Origin: Clavelina lepadiformis | Lineage: Eukaryota; Chordata; Ascidiacea; Aplousobranchia; Clavelinidae | Direction: 5' to 3' | Assembly (NCBI RefSeq): GCF_947623445.1 | Contig: NC_135240.1 | Location: 4,216,001-4,280,000 of the forward strand | Length of the DNA: 64,000 bases | Part shown: one piece after another, positions 21,407-34,763 of the stretch | How positions within the stretch are numbered: position 1 is the first letter of the stretch | Layout of the letters: each line of letters begins with the position of its first letter | The notes under the pieces: generated by a model | Database searches by the model: none | Told to the model about the DNA's origin: nothing | What the model saw: the letters and a program-made list of their open reading frames with translations, nothing else | Translations under genes and position numbers: made by a program

Positions 21407-21868
21407 AAGTTTTTGAGTGCGGCTTCACATTGACAACAACATTTGGGAAATCGTGACTAGCAACTGACGGCCTTGGAGAACGACTTCGTGAAGGCTTTCT
21501 TGCAAAACCTCTTCTAGATTTGGAAGAAATTGACTATCAATGCTATTTTATGAATCAGTTCAACTAACATTACCATAACAAACCCTCGAAGTTGCAAAAC
21601 AAGTTTGTTGGAAAATTATTTTTAAATTTATTCGCATCTGGCCAAATTTATAAGCTTTAGCGTAAAATTTTGTGGGGGTTAGGATTTGGCAAGAAATTAG
21701 ACCGATTTTATGAAAAATATGTCCACCCATTCTTGACCACTTCCCATGGCTGTGTTGAAAGGTGGACAAGTTTCGTCCATTTGGAGGCCAAGACGGTGCG
21801 CTCGTTGAAGTCGCCCGCTTCCTCATTCTTCTGTGAACCGACAAAACTTGAACTTGATTATTGTTGAC

Positions 21869-21874
21869 TTTATT
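21869..21874 (-). terminator. Candidate poly(A) signal of the syntrophin gene
   Basis: AATAAA on the minus strand, about 280 nt past the syntrophin stop codon. Confidence 0.4.
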
Positions 21875-22150
21875 GATGACGTAACCGACCAGCTACAACC
21901 GCAAACAAAAGCGCCTCTAGCGATAATTCAGAATACAAAAATCAACCGCAAGATGTCGCAAGCAAGCCGAAAAACACCAATAATGCGAATTTACAACTAT
22001 GACGTCACAATTGTTATGAAGATTTGTTGAAGCATTCGAGGAGAATCGCACGATATACACGATTAGTGATCGACGTAATTACGTCAGCACCATAATGTGA
22101 TTACGTAATAACATGATTATTGTGCACCTATGATAAAACCGTGTTCATGA

Positions 22151-25100
22151 TTATGACGAATCACGTGGTCCGCTCCCATTCACCATAGCGGACGTGACGT
22201 CAGTAGCAGCGTTTTGAGCGTTGATTTTCTCGAGGAAGGTTGGATCGACCAATGAGAGCTTGGCAGCGAGGAAGGCGTGGACACAGAAGAGGAGGGGGTA
22301 GGCCCGCTGACAGTGGAAGCTCTGCAACAAACAGAGATATATGGGATGATGATGCGGGTAGGTGATAAACCGGATGAGCTACCTGCTTGTCTATCAGATC
22401 GCTCTCCCTGTTGTGGAAGGAGAAGGTGATGAGAGAATGTCCGTCGTCCGACGATGCTTTCAACTGAGAGAACTTGTACGCCCACAGGACCACCTGCAAT
22501 ATAACCAGTTACTTCTAACTCAATAACGTCGTCGTGACGTCACTGTGACGTACCTGTGTCGCAACTTCGACCAGTTTGAATCCACTGTTGAAGTGGACGA
22601 CGAAAGTGCACGGTTTGTCTTCGAAACTGCATTCGTAGCTCTGGCTCTATGACATCACAAAACAATTAAATTTTACCGTTGAAAAATAAGTATGGCGCTT
22701 GGTGATAAACCACTCGGTAATGAACGAAAATTATCGCCAATTTCAATGTTACAACACAATACGTGTTTCACGAAAACATCATAATTGCGATTATCGACGT
22801 GTATGCGGTTAAAGCTTCCGACCTCCCTCTATTGCGTCATAATTGCTACCCTCAAGTTCAATGTAATGTTGGCCTATATGCGACGCGGGCACAGAAGCAC
22901 GATTCCTGGCCAAGTTCGGACTCTGTTTAAACTATTGCGCATGCGTGGGTTCCATGACAACTACCACGTGCCACGATGACGCAGATCATGTCTTGAATGC
23001 TGAGTCAATGAAGGTCAGAGTTCATCAACAAGAACCAAGCCATGAACTCTGTGCCAGCTGACGTCAAAACATGAAAGTTGTCTATTGCTGCAAGCTTTTT
23101 AATAAAGCGACGATTATTATGAGTTCGAAATTCCGCCGAATCACTTACATCGAAGCTATAGTACAAATTTACGAGAGCTCATACATACGTCACAAACTTT
23201 GAAGATCGACAAAAAACATCGCAAAATCGCGACAGTGTCAATTTATGCGTTTGACGTCATAATTATAAAAAGGCGCTGGAAGGGAAACAGGTCAGGCAAG
23301 TAGAAGTTAGTAGCCTGGGGCGGGGTGTACAGCACAACGCTTCCTCAAATCGCTCGAATTTATGAAGAAAACACACGAAGCACTCGAGGCCTTGATCGAT
23401 TCAGCTACAAGACAGTTTATTCAGATTAAGACTAAGAACGAGGCTTCACGACAAACCCCAGAAAAACAAAAAGAATAGGTTTTGTCGCAACAGTTCATGT
23501 CAACATGACGTAATGGTGACGCATAAGTGAGCTCAGTAAGAAAATTCAGAAAATTGGATGTCTGTTGTGTGCCTTTTTGCTGCCTTTATTCAGTAAAACT
23601 TCTCATTGTTAGCAAAGTATTGCACCAGTAAATTCATAATTAAAATCCGGGTTGAAAGGTAAACAGGAATGCAGGCACTGGCTCTGGTATTCATCGTCAT
23701 AGCGAGCACGGCGGGTCAAAGCACCACAAAGAATCCTCAAGGTTTCTGCGCAAGCTACCTCAACCGTTACACCAACGACAACCAATGCATATACAGGTAA
23801 ATATGACGTCACAATAACAATCATTGCACCTTCTGGAGAATACTACATCATATTTTTAAAGCTTTATCGTCCCGAAGAAAGACCGGGACCACTGTCCTGG
23901 ATTGGAGGCAAAGCTCAACATCCTGGAAGACACAATCAATGGTCAGTGCAAATGTCCGTCCTATTTGCTCACTCTAAACTCTATGACGTCATAGAAGTTT
24001 TTATTACGTCAGAAATGAAGCTAAGACAGAGCACGGCGGAGGAGCAGATCCGGCTGTTGACCAGAAGTGAGCAAAACAGCCGAGATCTAGGAGCAGCGCA
24101 GGAGCAGGCGCGGATCCTCCGGGATCAAAACAACGCATTGGAGGCAGACAAGCAGCGACTCCTCCAAGAGAAAACTGATCTTCAAAGCAGGTAGGTACGT
24201 CACAGTAGAGTATACGTCACACACTTAGTTACAGGACACGTTTGTATCGGCAGGTTGAACGAGAACCATCTAGTGCTGACAGAGGACAAGAACCAGCTTG
24301 ATGAAGTTCGGGCAAAGTACGCTGCACTTCAGAGCAACTACTCCAGGATGCAGGAGAGCTACACTTCGAACAGGCAGAGCTTGAACTCCCTCCAGGAGAA
24401 GTTTGATCGGACCAAATCGGACCTCATCGAGATGCAGGTATACTCGTCATGGTTGGGTAATTATTGAATGGTTGCTATGGAGACTGTGTTACACAGAAAG
24501 CCAAGAACTGTTCGGACATAAACAAGCATCTGCCTTCATGCGCGGTCATACGTCAGTGGGGTTATACGGAGTCGGGGTACGCGATGATCGACCCAGACGG
24601 TGAGGGGGGCGTGGACCCATTCCTCGTCTATTGCGACATGGAAGATGGCAGCGGGGTGACTGTGATTGAGCACGACATACAGGTGGGAACTTCCATAATA
24701 TGATTTCTATTGCAAGAGAGCAACAAGCAGAAGAAACATGTTAATTGTGCTGTTGAACCCCGATCTCATGGTTGAGCGCGGATCAAACCTGGTTGCATGC
24801 GCTGGTGTCGGATGCACGTTGTCATTTCAGAATATTTAAGAAATTCTTCTTTCAGGAGAAAATGCACGTGACAGGGTGTGAGGGGCCGGGCTGCTTCACC
24901 TTCTCAGTCAATTACGAAGCGAGTCTGGAACAAATCACGAAGCTGATGGACATATCTCTCGCCTGTGAACAGTTCATCAGATACGACTGCTATGATTCAA
25001 AACTATTAAAAGACGGTGAGACTGTGGCGCTCCATGCGGAGTTGGCGGGTTGTTTGTAATATGATGTCTGTGTTACAGATACGGCATGGTGGAATTCAAG

Positions 25101-28100
25101 GAGGGGCGAACCCCAGCGTTACTGGGGAGGGGCTCAGCCAGGGAGTGGAAAATGCGCGTGTGGAATGACCAATGAATGCTTGGTTCCCACGGAAGCGTGC
25201 AACTGCGACGCCGACAGTGAGGAGTGGCTCTTCGATGAAGGTTCGCCCAAATGCGTGACACATGAGCTGAAGCAGATTGTAACAGAAATTTCTTTCAGGC
25301 TTCTTGCGAGATATGAGTTCTCTCCCCGTGACAGGATTGGCGATAGGAGATGTCCGGGACAGTGCTGGAGAAAAAGGCAACATCACATTGGGTTCTCTCA
25401 GATGCAAGTGGAACGTGAACATGTCTGTGCCTTCGTGCGATGCGCTTCGACAGTCCGGGCTCACTGGAACTGGTTTATACCTGATTGATCCTGATGGAAG
25501 TGGACCAGCTGAACCAATGAGAACACATTGCGACCTTCGTCTGACCAATCAAACCACAGTAACGTCACCTGGGAGTTCCCCTAACACAGTTCAGAGGCCG
25601 GCGAATCCGAACGAGTACCATTTTACAGATTGCAATCAAGTCCCTGGTCCTGACGGTCCAACTGAGAGAATGTGCAATGACACCTACCTCAGCTCCAACG
25701 TCAGGGTGAGGGTACGTCAGGGAACGCAGGTATGGCAAGTGCCCCGAAATGGATACTACAGGATCACTGCTAAAGCCCCATCTGGGTACCATAATAACCC
25801 TGACCGTGCAGGAAAAGGGGCAACGGTCTACGCCGAGTTCAAGTTCAGGAGGGGGACTGAATTAAGGGTAAGTGAGTGCAGGTGGAGATTGACAACCAGG
25901 TGTAAGTTGCAATTTGTAATTTTCTTCCCAGGTCCTGGTTGGTCAGCGCGGGGATCGAAATGGAGGATCTGGAGGGACGTTTGTGACTGAGGTTTTCAAC
26001 ACCTACGAGCAGAGGGTGCTGGTAATAGCCGGAGCTGGTGGGAGCAGCCTGGAGTTGCTAGGCAACCCTCCGGTGAGCATAAGACTGCCTCTCAACAAGA
26101 CACAGAGCCCAGTTTGTAAAGTTAATGTTGTCGCAGATTGTTGATGCTTCAATGAACGAGAGAGCAAAGGATTCATCGGACCCAGGGACCAACTACGGGC
26201 ACGGTGGCAACAGCGGGAATGGGGGAGAGAGAGGAGTTGCCGTGCAAGGACCCAATACTTCGGGTAAGCCCCACAAATTGATCAGTTACGGAGCAAATAC
26301 ATACCGGTGTGATATGTGCAGGTGGTGGGGCCGGGTACAACACAAATGGGTTCCCTTCCACCGACCAGAGATTCAGCCCCCGTCCAACGCCAGCTATAAT
26401 GATCCGGGGCCTTGAAGAAGGCAAGGTGCACGGAAGAGGGGGAACTTACACCTACCGCACACCAACAACCCAATCAACATACTCTGGAGGGTTTGGAGGA
26501 GGAGGTTCAGGGTCCAAATCTGCCCCGGGAGGTTCCGGGGGTTACTCTGGTGGAGGGGGAGGTCCTAATGGAGGATCGTCAGGAGGCGGAGGAAGCAAAG
26601 TGGTGGAAAAGGGAAAGAAACGTCACATCCTCATCAACAATATCGGGAAAGGAAGCGTCACCGTCACTTACGTAAGAGAAGCGTCAGACTTCGCTGATTC
26701 ATTATAAATTGCTCATTAAAGCAACCTCACAGCGTCACCTGACGGACAATATCAAAGAAGTGAAGTGGCGCCATCAAGTTGTAAACTTTTGAGCGGTAAC
26801 GAGCATATTTCTGTTTTCATCGTTGCACTGTAATGTGCTTTTTAATAAAAGAAAAAAAGCGCCAATTTTAGTTTAAGCTTTTTCTTGATTTCTCTGTTCA
26901 GAAATAAACAAAGAGCGCAACATTATTGAAATTAAGCTGCAATCAACAATTAGGCTGCATACCAAATCATTATGACGTCACAAGTACACAGGAAGGCTGA
27001 CGTCATAAAGAGAGTATACAAGTTATCGTGCAAAGCGTTATAATTAGGTCACCTGCGCAGCGTAGACGGCGCTGTGCGTAGCTTTTTGGACGCTCTCCTC
27101 CCAACGTAGTAAGTCGGCTAAAATCAGAAAACAAACAATTAATGGAATGCTTGCGGCCAATAGGAAGTAATGAAGTGCAATTGTGACCTCATAGACCAAC
27201 CTTTGCTTTGCAAGCTGCAGTAGACGGGCGGGCTGGTGCTGTATTGCACGCTGAAGCAATGCTCGCGTTGATCGAGCAACTGCCGCGGTGGAACGTGTAC
27301 GCGGCACAAAGACTCGTGCATTTTGTACACCCTCCCACATTCCTGCCATTCAGCATCGCGTTCCTTTGTTACATCATAAAGTAGTATGAAATAAGCGTAA
27401 AACACAGCAAACGAGCATAAAGTTAAAGTTAGTCCACATTTTCGGTCAAATTGCTTGAGCGTTGAGCGACTCGCAATTGTTTGCTGACGTCGATGAGAGT
27501 AATAGGGGAAGTGACGTAGTTACCGGCGGATCAAAGCAAAAGCTTTTATTGCGCTGCGTCGTTCCATTTAATTTAAATTCATGTCGGCGCCTCAACAACC
27601 GCCTTGGCCCGTACCTGAGCAACGAGCGGGTTGGTGGAACTAATTCTGTGGGAAAATCAACTTCAGGTTTTTCACACAAATATGATATATTTGCGCTTAC
27701 ACACATGTCAATGCGATGATTTATAAACGACTTTCACGGCCGATGCGTTCAAACCAGGATGTCGGCTCACCAAGTGCTCAAGTGAAGTGAACAAAACCAC
27801 GTAAGTTATTGAAACGTAATATGACGGAACAACTTGACAGCTTACTGACGTCATAAAGTACACAGATGGAAAATTCTCACCGGTGGTCGTTCAAAGACGT
27901 AGAGTTTACCGCCTCTGAGCGCGATGAACCTGGAGTACCACGTCTGGACGGATGAAGCGGGCATCGCGTATCGCTCCGAGACCCAGCCCATGTAGGTGAT
28001 GTGGGGCTGTTTCTGCTCGTTGATCTGCTCCATCTGGGGATAGCGTAAAGATTCTTATCATCCGAGCATTTGCTCGAATCCACGTCACTAGATAAGAACA

Positions 28101-31100
28101 AAATCAAACAATGGGTTGAAGCGCACCTTCTTCATGGTCGCCTTGTTGATGGCGGCAGAAATGGCTGAAACCCAGTCGTTGGCCTGGTCGCTGTTTTCGC
28201 AAAGAATCACGCCAGTTGACGCTTTGTTTTGCCCGATCACTTCAAAGCAATTTTGTCTACAAACCAACAGCCAAGATTATTGTGGATTGTTCGCTGATTA
28301 AAAAATTTAAATTGCCTCTACCTCCTCTTATCAGTGCCTGGATGGTAGATCTCGATCCTCGCAAATAGAAGGGGAATTTTTGTCTCCTTCTCCATCGAAG
28401 GGATCATTGAATTGTCAAGCTGTGTGCTCTCGTCAAGTTGAGCTGTTGTGACGCTTCCTGCATGGGCATCTTGGCCCTTACTAGATGCTGTGCTTTCAGT
28501 GCTATTTACATTGTTTGTTTGCGGAAGTGGCTGGTCGGGATGCTGGGATGTTTCACTGGGAGCTGAAAAATATGAACACGGCTTCACTTACGTATTAACT
28601 GCCGGGGAAAAATTAAATCATAGAGTTAAAAGAAAATGCAATTCAGGGACGAGTTTTTCCGCAAATTAGCCGATTACAAACTGGCGAGAAATCTGCACTA
28701 CAACACATCAAGAATCAACAAAGAGAACACTAATTTCATCTCAAGAGGATTGCAAGTTTATGATTTAACCTTGAAAATATTTTGCGAATTTAAGCAAAAG
28801 TAGCCCAAAATGAACATTCAGACACCAGTGCAAGAGCTGGTATCTCCACACACAACTGTTAAAGTGCAAAACAATATATTAGAGTGTCCAGAATTCAAAA
28901 GTGATTGAACTGCTCTGCTAGTTTCACGTGAAATGATCTGTTAAAATATGCGAAGTACTCACTCACTTGCTGTAGACGCAGAGGCTGCTGGTCTAAGCAC
29001 GTGACTTGCCCCGTCGAATGTGCAGACAGTGAGGGCAACTTGTGGACCACACGACCGCAGTTCACCAACCACGTCATCGTGCATCATATGTTCCACTTTC
29101 TTGTTATTCACAGCCAGGATTGCATCTCCCGGATGGAGCAAGTGGGTCTGGTCCGCTGCAACCACATCTCATATAAAGCATGTCAGAGCGACATAAGATC
29201 GGTGGCGTGCAATTTTATATTCGTACGAAAGTGTGAGAAAGTGCATTTGGAAGCACTTTCACCCTTACATATGGAAACAACACGTGGCTTTTTGAAATAA
29301 TAGCGATGCAAAATTGAAGTTATTGAAGTTACTGAAACTGACCTTTGGTCCATTCATCGACAGAGAGCTAACAATGGCAGCACCTTTTGTTTGCATAATG
29401 CTGGTTAATATTAACTTTCCTTATCAGGTGACATGGAACGTGGTTACACGGGTAATGTTCTACTTAAGAATGTGCAAAATGAAATAATTTGTTGTTCGGG
29501 AATAATTTTATTTTAAATCCTTATTTTAGAAATAGTGTTGAACCGATGATAATAATTAAACTGGTTTTTCACAAATATCAGGTATAAGAGGTTCTTCCTG
29601 GAAATTTTTGCTATTATTATTTCTCCATTTTCTTGGCCAGAAATGATTAATTTGGGCATTTTTTGTGAATTCCACTGAATTACTCATTAGAGTAAATTAA
29701 AAAAAAACTAAAGATTTAAGGATTTCACACAGATTCTACATTTCTTTAACTTTGCCAGCTCGCTTGCTGCCAGGTGCTGCTTCACTTTGCTTGCAATGTA
29801 TCAATTATTTTCACACTCATTGCAGTAGCGGTTTTGCTAACGTTATATTGCGTGTTTATACTTTCCACGTTTGAGCACGTTAGTTTTAAAGTATAGTTTG
29901 AGGTCCAAGGTCGCAGATTGCTGAGCATAACCCATTAGTCTTTATCTCCAAATTTCATATGCTTATAAAAATATGGAGTCAAATTGTGTATTTCCATCTG
30001 CTATTTTATGTGCATCTCGTATACAACTAATGTGTTTGAAAATCATTTAAGCACAATCAGCAAGAAAGCATTATTGCGAGCATGACAGGTTACGAAAAGT
30101 GGCAGATACTGACCTGTTATAGTGGGTTTTCATATGAAGCAGCACATTAAAAATGACATTTTAATAGACATGGTGAGTCGGCAGTGTGGATATTTGTCAA
30201 AATATTAAAAGTTACCGGCTTGTCCAGGGAAGACTCTTGAAATGAGGACGGGAATGCCGTGTTCAGCTCCACCCTTCACACTTATGCCGAGTCCGCCACC
30301 GGGCTGCCTCTTGATGGTCACCACTCTCTCTCCGCTGCGACTGTCATCAGCGGGCTGCAAACATTTCACCGCGATCACGTCAAAACTGGGATAAATTTGT
30401 GCCATGCAACCGCACTGCTTTGAGCATTATTCCAATGATTGGATCTATTTTACTTCCATATACAATTAACCCTGGCATGAGCTACTTTCCTAACTCAACT
30501 AATTTCATCTGATTCTTAGTAAAATATTAGTTTTGCACACAATGGACTCAGCAACTTGACAATTAGTGGCGATATGGCAGCTGACAGCCAATGCCAACTC
30601 GCGACAAGAAGAAATCGGGTTAGTTCCCATCTCCAACATAGAATGCTACACATTGACCACAAATGATAAATAAAAGACACATACCATGCTGGATAGTGAG
30701 TTTGAGCCCTTGGTGCTTTGTTTCTGGGATCCTGTTTGTGAGCTTTCAGTTGATGAGAGGGATGCAGTTGCCTATTTCAAGACAATAACCAGTTTATTTT
30801 CAGCACACCATAAAGAATTTTTTAGTTCCCTAACCTAATTAAGTACAAAGCAGCAAAAGGTTTCAAAGCCAAGTTCCTCTCGACATAAAACATAAAATCA
30901 ATTAATCTAATTGCTTCCCAGGCAATCCACGATGACAATTTCTGAAAACTTACATACATCGACATCTTATAACTGACATTCAAACTTGGACAACTATTCT
31001 AATTGCTGAATAACATAAACCAGACATTACACATATCCCATGCAATATTACAGGCACAAACTAAGGAATTAAAGTTTTACCGGCAAACAAATAGTCCTAC

Positions 31101-33088
31101 CGTTCAAGACCAATGAGAATTGTTAAATTTGTTTGAATATTCTGATAAAACAAAGACTTGAAGAAAACAGAAGTGAAATAAGGCTCTTTGCATGTTGTTG
31201 AAGGCATTGACCATCGAATAAAAATTCAAACAATCTTTATAAGCCTGAAGCAGTCTATTTATAGCAAAATGTACTGGCTGCTACAAAACAGTCCGAGCGA
31301 AAGATCACAGAAATATACACAATTAAGGGCTTAGAACTTTTAGCAGCAGATAAGTTTGATGGTCAGTACTAACAGTTGTGGAAAACAACCTTTGAATATT
31401 GTCATGAAGTCTCTTCTATGATTAAAAGCAAAAACATGTCGCTGATGCAATAGAAGGAGAAAAATTCCTTTTATTTGCTTTATTGCAGATGGCTAAAGCA
31501 GCTAAATTGGGTCAAAATTGAAGTATTAAAGCAGAAACCTAAAACAAGCAATAGAACAACTTTTCCTGCTCATAACACACATAATCGAAGTATACTGCAT
31601 GGTTTGTGATAACAAGGCATTGTTGCACATGGATATAATCGGTGAAGATCGTTCGTGAGAATCAGCGCGCTCAGCCTTTTGTTGATATGATGTTGTTGGG
31701 CAAAGTGAGAAAGATACGGTTGCGTGTTTTCGGCAATAAAAAAACAAATTCTTTATCGATAAAATTATTATCACCCGTATCTTCCAGATGTCCTTACAAG
31801 CTAGAAAATAGAAACAAACCCTACATATTGTCTATCTTATAATATCATTGTACATATTATAACAAGTATGCTTATTCTAGCATATCCACTAAACAACGTA
31901 CATGTTTAATTGGTTGCAATACAAAAAGGCATTTTGACCTAATAACCTAGGTTGTTGGCTGTTTTAAAGTAACAAAGCAAAATCTATTTCATTCGGTTTT
32001 ATATTGTTGTTTAATTCATTTCAATAACTCAATAATTCATAATGTCTTCATTTTTGCGTCATGAATTGAAAAACAGCGAGTTACCCAGTGACGCTTTTGT
32101 GTGCCGGCCGGGTAATAATGAGAACAATCGTGACCCGTTACGGTAATAATGTGTCTTCATGGACCTGCTTAGTCTGGAAAAGAAAAAATCAGAACAACGC
32201 AAAATTTCTTCAAGAAAAATATGCGATTAAGTGATATAAATCTATAAAACAATCAGGAATTTCTATTCAATTAACCAATTTTTGCGATTAGCCGGTGTTT
32301 TTTCTTCACATTTGAATGGGAATGGTTTGGGATTATGGAATTCTATGTGATAAAGCATTCTATGTGATTAACTGATTTAGACTGTAATGCTAAGTTGAAA
32401 GTGGCCCAACATGGGGAGTAAAACCCCAGAAGAAATTATGAAAGGATAAGAGCCAGACAAATGTATTTTTATTCTGCTTGATATCATGAATTAATTCACG
32501 CCTATGTCTGATGATGAGCATTTGAATGAACACGCCAGTGCAGGGAAACACAACACGACATAAAAATTCCTCCCAAATGGTGTGAAGTCAAATTTTGCAT
32601 TTTTGTAAACCCTAGGATTTTGGTTATTTTTCCAAGCAAATGTTTTTATTTACACAAACAGTCAATTTATCTGTCTTCACAACATGCATTAGTACACCAT
32701 ACTTCCTGCCACATTACACAACCAAACACTTTCGCCCACAAGTTCTGTGGGTTTACCAGTGACGTATCCATAGACATGAAATTTGAACTCATTGTAACAA
32801 ATTAGTGGTACAAGGAAATCTTTTGGCTTCTACAACCTGGGACTCAAAATATTAACTAACATTCTAGAATAATTCTTAAATGTGCAGTTTTATAATTAAG
32901 TGACCTACTTGTCTGGGAATTGATGATCCAGATGTTGTTGAACGCGGAGAATCGATTGATGTAGAGGTTATAGCAAATTGGCGATTAGGTAATTTTTCAA
33001 TAATTATATTTTCATCATCAAGTTTTACTTTTACTTTTTGGTCTGCATTCCCTTCCCCATCTTTTATCGATAAAATCGCTTCTTTCAT
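22151..33088 (-). CDS. SNTG: Gamma-syntrophin (complete, 12 exons, 573 aa)
   Basis: Syntrophins are cytoplasmic adaptors of the dystrophin complex that bind channels and enzymes through one PDZ domain. Exons in order: 33088-32909, 30771-30685, 30354-30216, 29155-28967, 28562-28322, 28256-28127, 28033-27881, 27363-27201, 27117-27053, 22646-22554, 22493-22383, 22321-22151. All joins keep phase with GT/AG sites. The N-terminus (MKEAILSIKDGEG) resembles SNTG1/2. The PDZ domain (about residues 95-195) has GGGLGISVKGGAEHGIPVLI. The PH region holds ITYMGWVSERY and FIALRGGKLYVF. The C-terminal syntrophin-unique part has YKFSQLKASSDDG, almost identical to vertebrate gamma-syntrophins. Length is near the family's 517-539 aa. 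Exon 2 is a Ser-rich linker. The 4.4-kb ninth intron holds a whole gene on the other strand. The gamma class rather than alpha/beta rests on the unsplit PH region and this SSDDG block. Confidence 0.93.
23264..23270 (+). promoter_or_regulatory. TATA box of the nested gene
   Basis: TATAAAA, preceded by a TGACGTCA site at 23253-23260, about 400 nt before the start codon of the nested gene. It points to an independent promoter inside the syntrophin intron. Confidence 0.6.
23669..26707 (+). CDS. Secreted coiled-coil / CNTNAP-like / ALK-type glycine-rich domain protein (11 exons, 766 aa)
   Basis: Exons: 23669-23796, 23862-23941, 24013-24190, 24254-24437, 24497-24682, 24856-25015, 25079-25240, 25299-25867, 25932-26072, 26137-26263, 26322-26707; all phases agree. 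Residues 1-20 form a signal peptide (MQALALVFIVIAS). Residues 70-190 are a charged heptad-like coiled coil. Residues 193-385 match the fibrinogen-type region of contactin-associated proteins (NCSDI, IDPDGEGGVDPF, VTGCEGPGCF, KCACG, CNCDAD). Residues 400-445 look like the start of a second such domain (LYLIDPDGSG). From about 460 to the end the protein matches the glycine-rich domain of ALK/LTK receptors (YHFTDC, VWQVPRNGYYRITA, KGATVYAEF, LVGQRGDRNGGSGGTF, VIAGAGG, long Gly runs). There is no transmembrane segment or kinase, so it is secreted. I know no family with this exact order. ALK-type domains bind small ligands; a decoy or matrix role is inference only. Confidence 0.9.
26844..26849 (+). 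terminator. Poly(A) signal of the nested gene
   Basis: AATAAA about 137 nt after the stop codon, followed by an A-rich stretch. It closes the nested transcription unit before the next syntrophin exon. Confidence 0.7.
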
Positions 33089-33250
33089 TTGCAGCAACAA
33101 CTTCTAAGTTTGTCTTCACTTCCCCCCTAGCTTATATTTATTCCAATAACTTCCTAAAAACAAGCAACAAATTCCTCAAGAACCTGAGTTGTGGCCTAGA
33201 ATTAATACCAGTTGCCATTAATACCATACCAGCCATTTATTTCTCCGGCC

Positions 33251-33340
33251 GTCACAAAAAAGAAGTCAAACATGACCAAGATTCGAACACACGCTTTCAG
33301 CATACAAGCGCCATCATTAACCACTACGCCACCGCAGTGC
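33251..33340 (-). repeat. tRNA-derived SINE-like relic
   Basis: The minus strand has an A-box-like GGTGGCGTAGTGGTTAATG and, about 45 nt later, a B-box-like TGTTCGAATC, then an A/T-rich tail. Spacing and order fit a tRNA-related SINE head. It cannot fold into a full cloverleaf. Confidence 0.5.
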
Positions 33341-34327
33341 TTTCTTCTCCTCACCAAAACCAGAGTCACAAAACAACCAGCGAAAATCTGCCGGTCACCA
33401 TATTATGATTCAGCAACTTTGGTAATCGGACACCGGTGAAATAGTCAAGTGTTTCAAAAACAGACCCCATAGGCTTTGCGTATATCCCATCTAACTGAAA
33501 AATGCGCCTGGTGTGCCATTTTACCATAATGGAAAATATGGCATCTGAACGCACAACATTTATCAACGTGCATGCCAACTATTTCATCTGAATGCCAAAA
33601 CATAATAAAGAAAGAGAAACAAGTTGTTTGAACGTCTTTTACAATAAATAAACAAAGAAGTGGGGCTTCAGTGCATCTAAAATTGTATCTTTGTATGCTG
33701 CGGAACATGATTTCTCATCAAAAACTCGCCGACCTTGCAGTTGCATGGAGACTTTCCAGTCGGGCCATTTTGTACACAAATTTTAGCTGCCCTGCACCCA
33801 ATCCTTACAATTTTGGCCATTCGTTTGATATTTCTAAAAAGTACCGTACTATTTTCTACTAGAATTCATGTGTGCGACGAAGCATTTTCTGTGGTGACGA
33901 CACTTACTAACGAATCAATTCTTGGTTTATTTGTTAAAACGTAGCCTATAAACAGTCCATATTCCAAGGCAATGGTGAATTGCGTAGTACCGGTACGGCA
34001 GGAGCACCCCCGAGATTTTTTGGCTAAACAGTATTGCACACCAGGAGATGTCTCCAAAAAGAATGAAAAGATGACAATAAATTTTATTCTGATTTCCATT
34101 ATAAAAGGCCACGCGCCGTGCCTCCATCAGACAACGGGAAGGCTTTGTCGGCTGGGCCGCGAGTGCACAACAGCTACTTCCTTGCACATACTAGAATGTT
34201 GCTCGTGCACACCAAAGATCACGGCAGAGTATGGCCGTCTTTAACAAGACCTTGGGTGCGCCAAACAAGACAAGTTCGGTTGGCAAAAATGCTTAGATGC
34301 GATAGAAGTGCGCAGTCACGTAGGTGC
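33341..34327. other. Intergenic, no gene seen
   Basis: Upstream flank of the syntrophin gene. Several ORFs of 60-115 codons exist on both strands but lack splice sites, codon bias or recognisable motifs. Confidence 0.5.
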
Positions 34328-34335
34328 GTGATTAC

Positions 34336-34763
34336 TAGGGATGGGCCGATACAAACCCAAATCCGAATAGATTCGTCGAATATCGCTTTTATGGAAGATC
34401 CGGGCGAATACGAATACCGGTACCAACAATGGCGAACTCGAATACAATATTACTCATAAATTTACTGATTTTTGTCAAAAATGATGATCTAGTTTCCCGA
34501 CAATGCTAAACTAAAGTCAGCTGTACTTACAATGAAGGTCGTTTTCTTAACGATTTTTCTTTTTCAATCGTTTTTTAAAATTTTTTTCGAAAGAAAGCGA
34601 TTTCTTTATCGATTACATCATGTTACAAGCAAGACTTGACAACTTTCGGATGAAATTTTATTGTTTGGTTCTAATACGAATATATTCGGGATTCGTTCGT
34701 GTCGACCTTCGTGATATTCGGGTTCGCACGAACCCGAATAATCTTCCTCGCGGCACATCCCTA
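34336..34763. mobile_element. hAT-like MITE with 8-bp target duplication
   Basis: 428 bp bounded by the direct repeat GTGATTAC (34328-34335 and 34764-34771). Ends are inverted: TAGGGATGGGCCGA at left and GGCACATCCCTA at right. The interior carries degenerate ATTCG/CGAAT repeats in inverted halves. An 8-bp duplication and TAGGGATG-type ends are hallmarks of hAT non-autonomous elements. No coding capacity. Confidence 0.92.

Larger units (their letters stand above)
20435..22150. other. Intergenic between tRNA cluster and syntrophin 3' end
   Basis: Contains a second copy of a CTTAA-rich motif (GGGGGGCCTTAA at about 20260 and 21120, each followed by GTTTAGAACAAAAG) and two GGGGTAAAGYGGACC motifs (about 21188 and 21388) like transposon ends. 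ORFs here have no support. Confidence 0.5.

Noticed and set aside
26173-26675. Alternative-frame ORFs over the glycine-rich exons
   Set aside because: GC-rich Gly codons keep other frames open; the phase-consistent frame matches the ALK-type domain.
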